From Neurospora tetrasperma FGSC 2508 (lineage: Eukaryota; Ascomycota; Sordariomycetes; Sordariales; Sordariaceae): 64,000 bases of DNA. Shown here piece by piece: positions 33,281 through 44,800 of the stretch (position 1 is its first letter; every line of letters begins with the position of its first letter). The notes beneath the pieces were generated by a model. It saw only the letters and a list, made by a program, of their open reading frames with translations. It had not been told where the DNA came from and did no database searches. Made by a program: the position numbers and the translations under genes. The DNA is taken from positions 5,390,665-5,454,664 of the forward strand of contig NW_009799099.1 in the NCBI RefSeq assembly GCF_000213175.1, written 5' to 3'.

Positions 33281-35798
33281 GTTGGATGGTTGTGTTTGGT
33301 GATGGAAGGGTAGTTGATGTGGTGGTGGAGTTGTTGAGGTTGATGTGGAATCGAGCAGTGTCAACGTTGCTTGTTGTGTGTTTGGGATATCAAATACAAC
33401 AACAGCTCCAAGGACCTGGGACTGCCAATCTATTTATCAAAACCCGACTCCAGTCTCTCCCAGCTTCCCAGCTCTTTCTTCATGCCCAAAAAAGCCACAG
33501 CTCCCAATCCACAATCATAGCCCCTCTCTGTCTCAGGCGTCTACGTACATAGTCGAGGTACATCCCGAATCCGTGGAGTTTCAACCGAGAAGGTGGGCCG
33601 GGAGTTTCTGTTGGCTACAGAATATTCCGACCGGCCAATGGAACGGGCCACCGTCCTCGCCATCAAAGATTGTACACCAACAGTGGCCACGGCATGGCGC
33701 CTAAACGAGATGCCCAACATGGCAGGGTTCTAACAGGTCAGAAACACTGACGTGGATGCGGCCTCACAGCTAACGATTTGAGTCTGCGTCGTCCTCGCTC
33801 CAGCGTCCCTCACTGTCGTCCAGTGCCAGCCTGGCGGGTGGGTTCCCATCAGGAGGCTAGGGCTGTTTCGGGTAAGGGCTGCAGCAGAAGCCGCAGGCGA
33901 CGAGACCGCTCGTGCCTCTCTCGCAGAGAGCTGTTCTCCGAGTCATTTGCTAAATGTCGGTCGTTGCAGCAGCGCCTCGAATCGGGTTCTCTGGGCCTCA
34001 AAAAGAGAGCACCTATCACTCGTCAGGCTGAAAGTGGCTGGACCACACTACGCTAGCATTTGCAAGGCACCGCTGGTTGGGTCCTATCCCCAAAAAAAGA
34101 ACACGACGGGGACTGGACTTTCGAAACAACCGCCGGCTCGGTTGTGATCAGTGGTGGTGCTGCCTTACCATCCGCAACCCCATTCATTGTCACAGTCGTA
34201 TGCGCGGCAAGGCCTCATTGGTCTCTGTGGATGCCGACCCCCAGCCGGCAACAGCCCCTATTGGCTACCTATTTGCCCTCCTTCAAACTGGGGGCAAGCC
34301 ATCAGCTAAAGATGTGTGGAGGGGTCGATTAGCGTGGTCCAGATCAAAGACTTACGGGGTCTTCCCAAAGGGGGGCGCAAAGCAACTTGCATATCGAGAT
34401 GGAGCACGTGGAACCACACTATCGACGAACAAAAGGACGCAAATAGCGGTCTTGATCAAGGTCCTCGAGGACGATTCGCAAAGTCGAGAAACCAGGCACG
34501 CAAGAAATAGGAGATGGCGGCAACATGGGTAGACAAATGGCATGCAAATGGCAACAAAATAGGGCCACTGTTTGATGGCCTCGATGGCGATTTGGACGAG
34601 GTTGCCTGATAGTCTGAACGATCTGCAGTTTCTCGACCCTGCGATCCTGCATAGCCCCTTCTATCCTTCACCACTGGACTGCACCGGAGTCTTCCCCAAG
34701 TTCTAGATCTTGCCTACCTAGTTTACGTGGCCGATATTTCTGGCATTCTCGTGAGAACTACTGCCAGTGACTGCGGTAGGGCGGTAGGCGGAGCGCGAAT
34801 TGGCCGTTGCCATCACAAATCACACTTGACGATTCGGAATCACATATTCTCAATTCGTTTCTGCTCACTCATAGGCTCTCGCGATTCTACGAGGGGTCCA
34901 TTCATCACCACAGCTAAAAGGTACACTTGTTTAGTTCCGTTGCTTCCGTCCCTGAATGGCTTTTAGCGAAGTGAGGTTTCCTGCAGAAAAGAAGCAACCA
35001 ATGTGCACAACATATTGACGACCGCATTCACAAGGCCATCCATCATATGCAGGTGCAACCATGCATCGAGATGGAAAGACGGATTCCCCTTCAATTGTTG
35101 GTGGTGCCTTGCTGATGATGATGCCTTGAAAAAGTCCGAATTCCGAAAGGACAAGCCATTCTTGGCCTATCTTTTCTGGACCTCGACGTTGCCCTGGCAT
35201 TGCTGGGTCCACGTATGCAAGATATCTGTGCAGGCTGTGCTGACAGCTCTAGGAGCTCGTTCCACTACCCACGACTGGCAGAGTAGATTTGTGAGGTCTC
35301 AGCTTTGCTGGACCTCAAGATCTGACGAATGTCAACAATGGCTTGTCGTTGGAGGACAAGATGGGGACGCGTTGTTACCGGCAACCTGTGATCCTGCGCA
35401 AGGCGGGGAAAGGGGGCTGACTGGCTTCAAGTGGAGAAGAAGGACTGTCAGACACAACAGCTTTAATATTGCATGGCAATACTACTCGAGTGGCAGGGCG
35501 ATATGAGCTGTGTTATTGATGAGGTTTCGTATATATTTTTGATGGATCAGTTCAGCTAATGTCAGCGCAGGCCACAAACAATCATGTGATTTGTTTACAT
35601 CGACAATCTGACAAAGACGCTGTTTGGTATTCGTGCCGGACTTTGAAAGATATGCGACTCCGAGAAGCGCCGTCGCCATTACGACCAGATACTCTGTTCT
35701 ACCCCTTTCTCCGAACATCAAGCCATCAAACTTAACATCATGCCTTCCTTCACATATCCACTCACAACACCATCCCCATCATCATCACGACCACCTCA
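33281..35798. other. 2.5 kb intergenic region
   Basis: No gene is supported. The longest open frames (34077-34532 and 35003-35506, plus strand) lack conserved text and splice signals; the first starts on TTG. This is the promoter side of the gene at 32225-33280 and the 3' side of the thioesterase-like gene. Confidence 0.45.
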
Positions 35799-36960
35799 TC
35801 AAATCCTACTCTGCCCTTTCATCCCCCCCTTCCCCCTCCCCGCCAAATTCCTCTCACTCCCCAACACCAACCCAACATGATTACTCACCACCACCAGCTC
35901 CCCCTTTTCATCCATCACCAGCACCTCCAAATCAAACCTCCCGCCCTTAACCTCCTTGCTTGACACCCTCATCCTCAACCACTCCCACCCGCCGCTGCCG
36001 CCCTCTTCTTCCTTTCCCTTTTCCGGTGCAGCCTTCTTTTGCTCAATGTTCATCACCACCGTAGGATACCAATGCTTCGCATCATGTCTGAATCCAACCC
36101 CCTCCTCCTCCTTTGCGTTTTCCTCTTCACTTCTAGGGCGATGAGCCTCCACGACATACGGCCAGCAATCACTTACGTACCCGAGCGATGCATTGGTGAA
36201 ATTTTCGCCTGACGATAACCGAATCCAGAGGTCAATGATGGATTTGCGAACCTGCCCCCGTCGTGGAATGTAGAAGTGGGTGTTTTGTAGAGCTCGGATG
36301 TAGCTGGATTCGGATCCGGATCCGGACCCAGGGGGTAGTAGAGAAGGGATGGCGGTCCAGTGGGGGTCGCGGTCTTGTTTGAGCAGAGAGAAATCGGGGT
36401 TTTGGGAGGGTGAGGGGACAAGGGGAGGGGGGAGGAGTGTGAATTGCGTGTTGAGGGAAAGACCGGTGAGGGAGGAGAGGTTGGTCATTACCAGGTAGGC
36501 GGTTACGCGTTTCTTGCCAAGGGTTTTTGTTGGGAGGAGGTCAGAGGTGGAGGTGTCGTCTTGGTGCAAATTGCCTTGGTACAAAGTGGCGTGTAGGGTG
36601 GTTAGTTGACGACCGGGTTTCACGACCTCGATAAGGATGGTTGCGGGACCGACTTGGGTGCGGTTGAGGTACTCGAAGTGAGCGTTCATGACGTGCGGTT
36701 GGGGGTTGGAAGGGGAACGGGAGGAGCCGTGGAGGATAGCGGCTTGGAGAATGCATGATGCTACGTAGCCACCGTTGGGAACTGTCAAGTCGTTAGTGAT
36801 GTTTTGGCCTGTTTGATGTGCGAAGATGAAGAGATAACCTACCGGCGCCGATGCAGAATGAGTCTACCAGGTTGGCTTGGTAGGTGTTGGCATCGAGCCT
36901 CTTGATCTCCGTTGCCTTGGCGAACGGGATTATATCTGTTGATGGTTTGTCTGAGGCCAT
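35799..36960 (-). CDS. Thioesterase-like (double hot-dog) protein
   Basis: Two exons, 36843-36960 and 35799-36781, flank a 61-nt intron (GTAGGT, CACTAACGAC branch, ACAG, phase 1) and encode 366 aa. The join creates DSFCIGAVPNGGYVASCIL, which is the typical start of fungal thioesterase-superfamily proteins: the hot-dog helix begins at NGGY(V/L)AS. It continues through HVMNAHFEYLNRTQVGPATI (about 65-85), a core strand of the first hot dog. A Ser/Gly/Pro-rich linker separates it from a second half with SIIDLWIRLSS and HYPTVVMNIE-like strands, and a C-terminal EVLVMDEKGELVVVSNH. Relatives hydrolyse acyl-CoA or act in secondary metabolism; most are uncharacterised. No peroxisomal targeting tripeptide of SKL type ends the protein (it ends QSRI). 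The ATG at 36960 is preferred over an upstream in-frame start because the conserved text begins shortly after it. Confidence 0.8.
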
Positions 36961-37321
36961 TTTCGACACTTTGTTGCCAAGACTACTTGATATGGGATCT
37001 TGAATAAAAGAGTTCTGAAAGATTGCGTGTAGCACTTATACGGTGATAGTGTTGATGAATCCGGGGAACAGTTACCCCAACCCCCACTTTAGTGAGACTG
37101 TTTGAGCCTCGGTTGCCAAGTCGGCAGCTTTCCGTGTTGATCTCAGGAAACTACACTGGAGGGATAACAGGATTCCGAGTGAGTTCGCGATGTTCATCAT
37201 TAACCAGATCTCCTCCTCGACACTTTAATTGCGGTAAGAAAGGTGCAAAGTATTCCAAGAAAGGTGCAAAAAGAATGACAATACTCGTGGTGAAATGAGT
37301 TACCAGAAATTACAAAAAGAT
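36961..37321. other. Intergenic region
   Basis: Promoter side of the thioesterase-like gene and 3' flank of the minus-strand tRNA-Ala. A short imperfect direct repeat (aagaaaggtgcaaa) occurs at about 37237-37270. Confidence 0.4.
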
Positions 37322-37410
37322 TGGACAATACCGGATTCGAACCGGTGACCTTTCACAAAGGCGCATCTATGGAATGCGAAGCGAAAATCATACCCCTAGA
37401 CCAATTGCCC
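37322..37410 (-). tRNA. tRNA-Ala (CGC) with intron
   Basis: An 89-nt minus-strand gene. The acceptor GGGCAAT pairs with ATTGTCC and includes G3:U70, the alanine identity wobble pair; the discriminator is A. The D arm is GTCTAGGGGTATGAT. The anticodon stem TTCGC/GTGAA encloses TT-CGC-A, and an intron of roughly 17 nt follows position 37. The T arm is ACCGG-TTCGAAT-CCGGT. The intron contains ATGCGC, which can pair with the anticodon as expected for pre-tRNA splicing. The exact intron ends are ambiguous by one or two bases. Confidence 0.9.
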
Positions 37411-38129
37411 GTTCGTTATCAATACTTCAAAACTGTGGCTCTATCAATGCTAGCTCAAGTCTGTTGTCCGCTCAGCAGCTCCCCACTTGCCTCGGCTCAC
37501 GTTCACCTTGACATATCAAAACGTCGATAGCGACCTCTCAACTCCACGACGACCTCAAGCTTTCCCCCCCAAGCACAGAATCACATGCCAAAGATTGCAA
37601 GATGTTCCGAGGCGACATCTTTTCAAGTCTTGGCTGTTGGGAAACTCAACAAATTTCGAGGACTGCAACATCGGGCATCGCGGCGGCTCAAACTCCGTAG
37701 ACCTTTGACCGCCGCCGACCGTTGCGACCGAGGACGAGACAAATGGAATGGAAGAGATGAACACCTCCGTGAGACAGACTTATAAAAGGGCTGAACGAAT
37801 CCCGAAACGGACAATGTCCCGGTTGACGTGGAGACATCCGCTCCGCTCCCACGGGCTGGATCGCTGATCCTAGCATCAAATTCTCCCCAAACTGGACCGG
37901 GGACCAACGACGGAAAAGTCGAGAAAGTCGAGCTAAGTTGAGAATAAAAAGATACGAAAGCTTCAATGCTGGCCTCTGATCGAGTGATGGGGGACCCGTT
38001 TTTCACTCATTAACTTCATTTTCGTAACGACATCTGTTCTCCTTTCTCAGGCTTCTTCTTCACTCTTGTTCATGGAGGTCATCACGTAGAACTACACACA
38101 CCACCACCACCACCACCACCACCACCACC
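37411..38129. other. Intergenic and promoter region with CAC/ACC simple repeat
   Basis: This separates the tRNA-Ala and the DUF829 gene. The leader ends in an uninterrupted (ACC)n/(CAC)n tract at about 38095-38130 that runs directly into the start codon, so 5' UTR length is probably polymorphic between strains. No gene is supported. Confidence 0.5.
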
Positions 38130-39062
38130 ATGTCCGAACAAGTTCTCGTCGACGCCGTCGTCGTCACCCACAACGAGAAACCATCCCCCTTGGGACCGGG
38201 CTTCAAGCGCCTCACAGAACAAATCTACTTCTCCGAAGAAGCTCCCCCTTCTCCTAGTACAAGTACAAGTACAGACCCAACCACCATCCTCCTCTACGGC
38301 TGGGGCGACGCCCGCCCCAAACACCTCGCCAAGTACGTCGACGGGTACCGCGCCCTCTTCCCCGCGGCCAAACTCGTCGTGGTCCTCTGCCCCATCTTGC
38401 GCTGCCTTTACCAGACCCTCGAAGCCCGTTCCAAGGCCATGACCCCCGTCATCTCCGCTTGCTTCGGTTCCTCTCGGGAGTCTGCTGCAGACCACAAGTC
38501 TTCGACCCAAAACAGAATCCTAGTACAAGTCATGTCCAACACAGGCGGCATGTACTTCGCCGCCACTTTGAACGCCTACCGCCAGCGTTTCGGCCAATGC
38601 TTTCCTCATCACATGCTCGTCCTCGATTCCACGCCCGGAAGCACTTCCTTCCTACAAAACGCCGGGCCGTGGTCACGCGCCATGGCTTTGGGAGCATCAG
38701 GATACTTGCCAGGTATGCCGTTCATCGTCACGCAAGCGATGGCGTGCATGTTCCTGGCGGCGCTGCATGGGTTCGGGTGGTTGATTGGCGCGTCGAGCGC
38801 GGCGGCGTATAGTGTGGCGGCGGTGAACAACGAGGAGCTGTGTGCAAGAGGAGCGATGAGGCTGTATGTGTACTCGAAGGAGGACGATATTATTTACTGG
38901 GAGGATATCGAAAGCCATGCGGCGCAGGCGAGGCAGAGGGGGTATCAGGTGGATATGGACATGTTTGAGGGGACGCCGCATGTAGGGCATATGAGGATGC
39001 ATTCGGAGCAGTATTGGGGGGCGGTGGGGAAGACTTGGAGGGAGGCGGTTGGTGGGTTGTGA
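38130..39062 (+). CDS. DUF829 / TMEM53-like (PaxU-type) hydrolase
   Basis: A single exon of 310 aa. It opens after a Ser/Thr/Pro-rich linker (about 38-52) with TTILLYGWGDARPKHLAKY (51-69), the characteristic start of DUF829 proteins, where the Asp follows YGWG. The nucleophile region is VMSNTGGMYF (Ser136), and the acid/His end is GTPHVGHMRMHSEQYW near the C terminus. A hydrophobic stretch around 205-235 (MACMFLAALHGFGWLIGASS) may be a membrane anchor. The family includes animal TMEM53 (nuclear envelope) and fungal PaxU-like proteins annotated in indole-diterpene clusters. No prenyltransferase or cytochrome P450 lies nearby, so a secondary-metabolism role is not supported here. Catalysis is inferred from the alpha/beta-hydrolase layout. 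Confidence 0.85.
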   Translation: MSEQVLVDAVVVTHNEKPSPLGPGFKRLTEQIYFSEEAPPSPSTSTSTDPTTILLYGWGDARPKHLAKYVDGYRALFPAAKLVVVLCPILRCLYQTLEARSKAMTPVISACFGSSRESAADHKSSTQNRILVQVMSNTGGMYFAATLNAYRQRFGQCFPHHMLVLDSTPGSTSFLQNAGPWSRAMALGASGYLPGMPFIVTQAMACMFLAALHGFGWLIGASSAAAYSVAAVNNEELCARGAMRLYVYSKEDDIIYWEDIESHAAQARQRGYQVDMDMFEGTPHVGHMRMHSEQYWGAVGKTWREAVGGL

Positions 39063-40170
39063 GGGGTCTTGTTGTTGTTTGGTTATGGGGAGGGACGTGG
39101 TTGGGTTGGAAATTTACTCGGGGGTTGAGAAAGAGGGTAATGTGGTGGAAGGGCTTGGATTTGTTGAAACAAAAGAACAGTGAGTTACAGGCGCTTTGGA
39201 TACTAAAAGGCATATTACAGCATTAGAATTGGGATTGAATGGATAGATATTAGAAGGAAGCAGACGGTAGAATAGAAGTGTGACAGCGAACCGGACTTAA
39301 CGAACGAAACTCACAGTCAAATCCTCCTTCTATCATTTCTTCTCAGGGGTATCTCGGTTCATCTCCCTCCCATCTCACCCCTTACCACTTGATCGTACGC
39401 TTCCGGTGGATGTTAAGTTGTGTTTATGAAGCATGCCTAAGCCCACACGGACCACAGTAGAACCAGCCATGAGTTTCGAATTTATACATCCCGAACCGTG
39501 CCGCCTGGTCTGTATTGCATCAAGGGATATTTAGCCCTTGCCGTGCAAAGATTCAGTTGACTGCCAGCCCTATGAAGAAATCAGACATAAGCGGACGAGC
39601 CGAGAGAGAATTGACAGACGATTGCCGAAACAAACATCGAACGATAACAAACCAAAGAAATGGGACAAAATGAATATATAAAAGCGTCGAAAAGGAACAG
39701 CAACGTAAGTTTAATCGCAGACTCGCCGAAATAAGTGCCACGCGGTTGAGGCGTTCACGGGGTTCAAATGCCTCTGGCCCTCACTCGTCGTCCTCATACC
39801 AAACAACGTTCACATTGAACATCGCCTTAGAAGCAGCATTTAGAAATGTCTCCGGGTCTCGCTGTCATGGTCATGATTAAGGTAGGTCGTAGATAATAAT
39901 AAAAAAGTTCCAGGTCTGGCTTGCTATAATCATCCAACCGCGTGTCCCCAAGCCAAGTCAAGTTTCCCGTTATTTGTTGTGTGTTGTTACAGTATATACT
40001 CCAGACGCCAGAATGATGCAAGCTCTTTTGCTGCTGCTACTGCCCTGAAAAAAAGAATTGAACAAAATCGACGAACCGACGACGACGCATTAGCAAGAAA
40101 AAGAACTGAACCCATTAAAAGTCGATCGACCGACTGACACACACCCCCTTTTTTTTTTCCCTTGAACCTT
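39063..40170. other. Convergent 3' intergenic region
   Basis: 1.1 kb between the stops of the DUF829 gene and the SRP54 gene. Only short low-quality frames are present. Confidence 0.45.
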
Positions 40171-41818
40171 TTACCTCCTCCCACGTCCACCGCCACCTCC
40201 CATCAACCCGCTCATCTGTTTCATCATCGCATTCATGTCCATCCCACCCATACCACCACCGCCGCCCATGCCGCCAAGCATCTTCATTAGACCGCCCATA
40301 TCTTGGCCACCGCCGCCCATGCTCTGCAGACGCTTCTGCATGGCAGCCAGCTGTTGCGCCTTGTTACCACCTCCCATGGCGCTCTGGGCACGCTGCATGT
40401 TCTTCATGTTGCCGCCCATCTTCTTCGCCATGCCAGCCATCATGCGCTGCTGGGTAAGCAGGTCTTCAACCTCTCTGACCGTCGTGCCGGAACCCCTGGC
40501 AACACGCGTCATACGCGTCGGTTGGTCAATGAAGATCTTGCCGTCGCTGTCGAGTTCCTTGTCCGTCATGCTGTCGCAGATGTAGATCATGCGCTTGAGC
40601 TTGAGCGAGCCCTCCTCGTCGTCCATGTTCTGCATCATGTTGCTCATTCCTGGGATCATGCCAGCCATCTTGCTGAGGGGGCCCATCTTCATGATGTTCT
40701 GCAGCTGGTCACGTAGGTCGCGGATGGTGAAGATGCCCTCGGTGATGTGCTTGATGGTATCCTTTTGGTCGAGCTTGAGGGACTGGACGTGCTCGACGAG
40801 GCCAGCCATGTCGCCCATGCCGAGGAGTTTGCTGATGAAGTTGTTGGGTACGAAGCGCTCCAAGTCGAGCATGTGCTCACCAGTACCGATGAAGACGATG
40901 GGGGTGTGGGTGGCAGCGACGGCCGAGATGGCACCACCACCCGCGGCGTGGCCATCGGTCTTGGTGATGATAATGGCACCGAAGTCGGCAGCCTCCTTGA
41001 AGGCCTTGGCTTGGGCTTCGGCTTGTTGACCGATAGAGGCATCGAGCACCATGATGGTCTCGTCTGGCTTGACTGCCGTCTGAATGTCCATCATTTCCTG
41101 GAAGAGCGCCTCCTCTTGCCTGTGACGACCCGACGTATCGACGATAATGATCTCGAACTTTTCCTTCTTGAACTTGTCCACACCATCGCGCGCCACCACT
41201 ACGGGATCTGTTTCCGTCAAACTGCCGTAGTAAGGGATCTTGGCCTTGGTCGCGTTCTGCTTCAGCTGGTCGAAGGCACCGGCACGAAAGGTATCGGCGC
41301 AGACAAGACCGACGCGGAAACCACGCGACTGGTAATGCCTGGCGAGCTTTGTACATGTTGTCGTCTTACCAGCACCCTGGAGACCGACAAACATGATAAC
41401 GTTGGACTTGCCCTTCTTTGGCTTGAAGGGCTCGGCATGGGGGTCGACGAGACGGACGAGTTCATCGAAGACGGCTTTCTGGATCAATCGCTTCTTGTTG
41501 ACGGCCGGTGGTAGTTCTTTGAAGTTGACTGTGGACTTGATCGATTTGCGCAGTTGACCGACGAGACGGACGTTGACATCGGCTTCGAGAAGGGCAGAGC
41601 AGATCTCCTTGAGCATGCCATCGAAGGCCTGTTGATGATAAAGGTGGTCAGCGATCTGGACTGGTTGACTGCTAGGGGCAGTGACTGTATCGGCCAGAAG
41701 TAGACGGGAAAAGACCAGACAACCGGATATCCAAGCTTACCTTCTCGTCGAGATTGGGGGCGCGTGTTAGGTCGCTGACGGCCGCATTGATGCGGCGACC
41801 TAGATCTTGCAAAACCAT
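40171..41818 (-). CDS. srp54: Signal recognition particle 54 kDa subunit (SRP54)
   Basis: Two exons, 41741-41818 (26 codons, [20 protein letters not shown]) and 40171-41628, flank a 112-nt intron (GTAAGC...CAACAG, phase 0) and encode 511 aa. The N domain is about 1-90. The GTPase NG domain shows P-loop [15 protein letters not shown] (near 109), [13 protein letters not shown] (near 138), DTSGRHRQE (near 191) and [11 protein letters not shown] (near 249). The Met-rich M domain (about 330-480), which binds signal sequences and SRP RNA, includes [19 protein letters not shown]. The C terminus is a Gly/Met-rich tail ([18 protein letters not shown], ending GRGRR). SRP54 recognises signal peptides on ribosomes and docks with the ER receptor. 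Length and domain order are normal for fungi. Confidence 0.97.
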
Positions 41819-44800
41819 GGCTGTTGATTATGTGGCGGCTATGAAGCCGACTAGGGGTATAAAGGTTGTGTTGTTTCTAGGAAATCGTCGTCGCCGTCGT
41901 TGTGTTCGAAGACGTGGGTAGTGTCTGGTCAGAGGTCGTTCGGTTGTGGGTAATTGGTGGGTGGTGGTAGTTGTTGCTCAGTCACAAGTGGAAGTGATGC
42001 GCTTCGGTCATCGGTCGGTGGCCACTCGGTGCTCTCTCTCTCTCTCTTGGTGGATCCCGTCGGGCATTGAAACGGACAACTTCCACTGCAGCTGCTTGGC
42101 AAGCTCAGGACCGCCGCGCGGACGGGCATCGGGGCCCGGGGACGATTGGCGGGCGGATTATGGTGGGGCAGTTCGCCGTTAGGCCTGCCTGACCCCACGG
42201 GCGGTGAGCAGGGCTTGGCGCTCGTTGAGGTTCTGGCCTTGGCGGTACCTGGCAGTTTGAATCAGTTGCCCGACAGCTGCAAAAGCGTTATCTGTATAAG
42301 TGATAAGCGATAAGTTACAACTCTGGAATGGAAGGGAGGGCCATGCCAGGAAAGCAAGAGACGACTTCATGTCGGGACAAGGAAACAGTTCAAACCCCAT
42401 GATCTAGAATGAACGGTCGAATAGTTCGTTGACCCTATTACAAGCATCTTGTCTGTTACACCGGGCCGCCACTTAGACCTTGAATTCACAAGCGACACAC
42501 GACCAGACAGGTACCTCTAGACAGGCAGACCTCCATCTCGACTTGGCAAAACCCTCGAACCAGGAAACCCCAAAAACACCTACCTCAACCTTCTCTTGTC
42601 TTGGCCCACAGATGTTCTCTACAAGTATACAAAAAGCTTCTCTAGCATGGTAGGCATGAAACTAAAATGCAGTGAGGTTCAGCTGTGTGATCACGTTGTG
42701 TCTGAACAAAAAGTTTTTCAGGTAGGTATGCTGAGCTTCCTGCAAAATCGTGCTTGTTGCCAAGTTTAACGGTTAAACCGCCGAACTCGCCCCGACGAAT
42801 ACAACCCTTACTTTTGATCTACTGTCAGAGAGAGAGAAAGACGAACAGGCGAACTTGCACGGAAGCGTCTCGTTGGATGATGAACCATCATGAACTGAAA
42901 CATGTTAATCTGTGGGGATACATCTGACCTAGAATCGCGGCCAACAGCATGGTCGCTGTCGGGTTTTCGACGTTGGTTTACTAAAGATGCTGCTGGTCGC
43001 AATGACTATAATGACTGGACGTGTGGGCAGCAGGTTACTAAAAGAGTGTCGTCTCGAACTTCGGGATCTCCGTTCCGAATTAATGCATTAACGACATGCA
43101 GTGACACTAATTTTCTCTCCGTCTCTGTCTGTCTGTCTGTTCTGTAGAAGTTCCTTCCAAGGTACATTCGAGGATCGCTTCCAGTCCTTCCAATCCTTCC
43201 CCTGACCCCCTCTGACCCTCAAACCCCTATACCATCAATCGGGATGAATTAGCGTCATTCCCTTGTCTGTGTTTATGCTCGTATTTTTGAGACGCAACAT
43301 GGAAGGAAATTTCGTTCTAATGGGACTGCGTTTCCATGTTTTTACGCCTAACCGATGGTGCATCCTACCCACCGTGCCACCCTACCCATCCTTTCATCTA
43401 TGGAGCGGCGCAGACGCGCAAGTAATTAACCATCGTAACCACACACGTGGTAAAATACTCGGCACCCGTCGGGCATTGGTTCACCAGTCGGGCTGGCGGA
43501 CTGCTCATTGCAACCACTTTTTGCGACAGATGCGACAGAACGCTGGTGCCGCTGACCTATCCTTCCTCTCGGGTCTGAAGTCATGGAAGGTAGGCTAGAA
43601 AAGCTGTAACACCATCTGCGAGACGCACGGCGCTACTTCATTTATCCAGAGCCCTGGAAGGCTTGGAAGCATATCCGTCCGTCAGGGTTTGGTGCGTGAG
43701 TGCTCTGTGCTCTGTGCTCTTGGACTTTGGTGCTATGTAGCACAGGCAACAACAGCTTTTTCGTACGGGACAGGGCCACGCAGATTCCTTGTTGTGTTTC
43801 TGGTGTTTGTTGTGCGGCCTTTCTCATGTCTAAAGGTACAATGTTGATTCAGCAAAGGCACGGATATAAGCGTGGTATTCACTGCAACACACGTAATACC
43901 CCCCGTGGTGGTTGGCATTTGTTGACGGGCAGCGAGCATGGGCAACAGGTTACATGGAACACAGGTACGACTGGAACGACCATGTAGTTGGTTTACGAAC
44001 CCAACATCGATCTCTTCTCGGCTCCGGATAGAAATTCAATCATAATCTCTGGCATTGTATTGACACCTACTCCCTAGCATCTGTCAAGTATGCAACCGGC
44101 CGGAGCAACCGGCCATTCGGAGTAAAGGATCTCGGTCCCAAGCATTGCTTTCCAAGACCGACAGCGACAATATGGGCATGCTGGTCTTGGAACACCTCGT
44201 TACATGTGTTGCACGAAGCCCTGAATGCTGCGTGAAACGGGATGGTCCGAAACATCTCGAGCAAGCCTGTCGTCCCAACAAATCGAAATTGTGACGAACC
44301 CTTTTATGTTTTGACCTGTCCTGATTGAACAGAAAAGTAAACTGTTTGGAAGGGTCTGGGTCAAGAGGTGTCACCTCAGCGCCTCACCCTGACTGGGTTA
44401 TTTCAATCAAAGACAACCCCTCGCTTGTCTACGAAAAGCGGTTCTCACTCGATCAGAGAAGAGAAATGCCCTTGCAGCTCTCTGCCCTTGCGCAACATTC
44501 CATTATGCCACCGCCCGTCCGGATACGTCATGGCCGAGCCAAAGGGTAGAAGCAGAAGCACAATGCGGTCTCAGCTCAATGACAGCTGTTTCTTGGGTTT
44601 GACAATCTGTTTCGGCAAAGCGTCAAAATTCGATCGCACTTGCGGTCGTTCTCCGCAACCCTGCCCCTATCAATCCTGTCCAAAGGCTCGAGAGAGATAC
44701 CGGGGGAAGGGGTGCCATGCTGTCATGCCAGATTAACAGTAGAAGAAACAGAATGCGATGATACCGTGTGTTTTCCAGTTTGATGCGATGCGCCATCCAC

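Noticed and set aside
34077-34532. 151-codon plus-strand frame
   Set aside because: Begins on TTG, lacks recognisable domains and splice signals, and has intergenic-like codon usage.
35003-35506. 167-codon plus-strand frame
   Set aside because: Composition and codon use look random (many Trp and Cys); no family or signal peptide is visible.
5195-39062. Secondary-metabolite cluster linking the DUF1772, thioesterase-like, DUF829 (PaxU-like) and hydrolase genes
   Set aside because: The genes are spread over 34 kb among housekeeping genes, and no polyketide synthase, NRPS, prenyltransferase or P450 is present in the window.
40747-41514. 255-codon plus-strand frame
   Set aside because: Antisense to the SRP54 GTPase domain; no protein-like features of its own.
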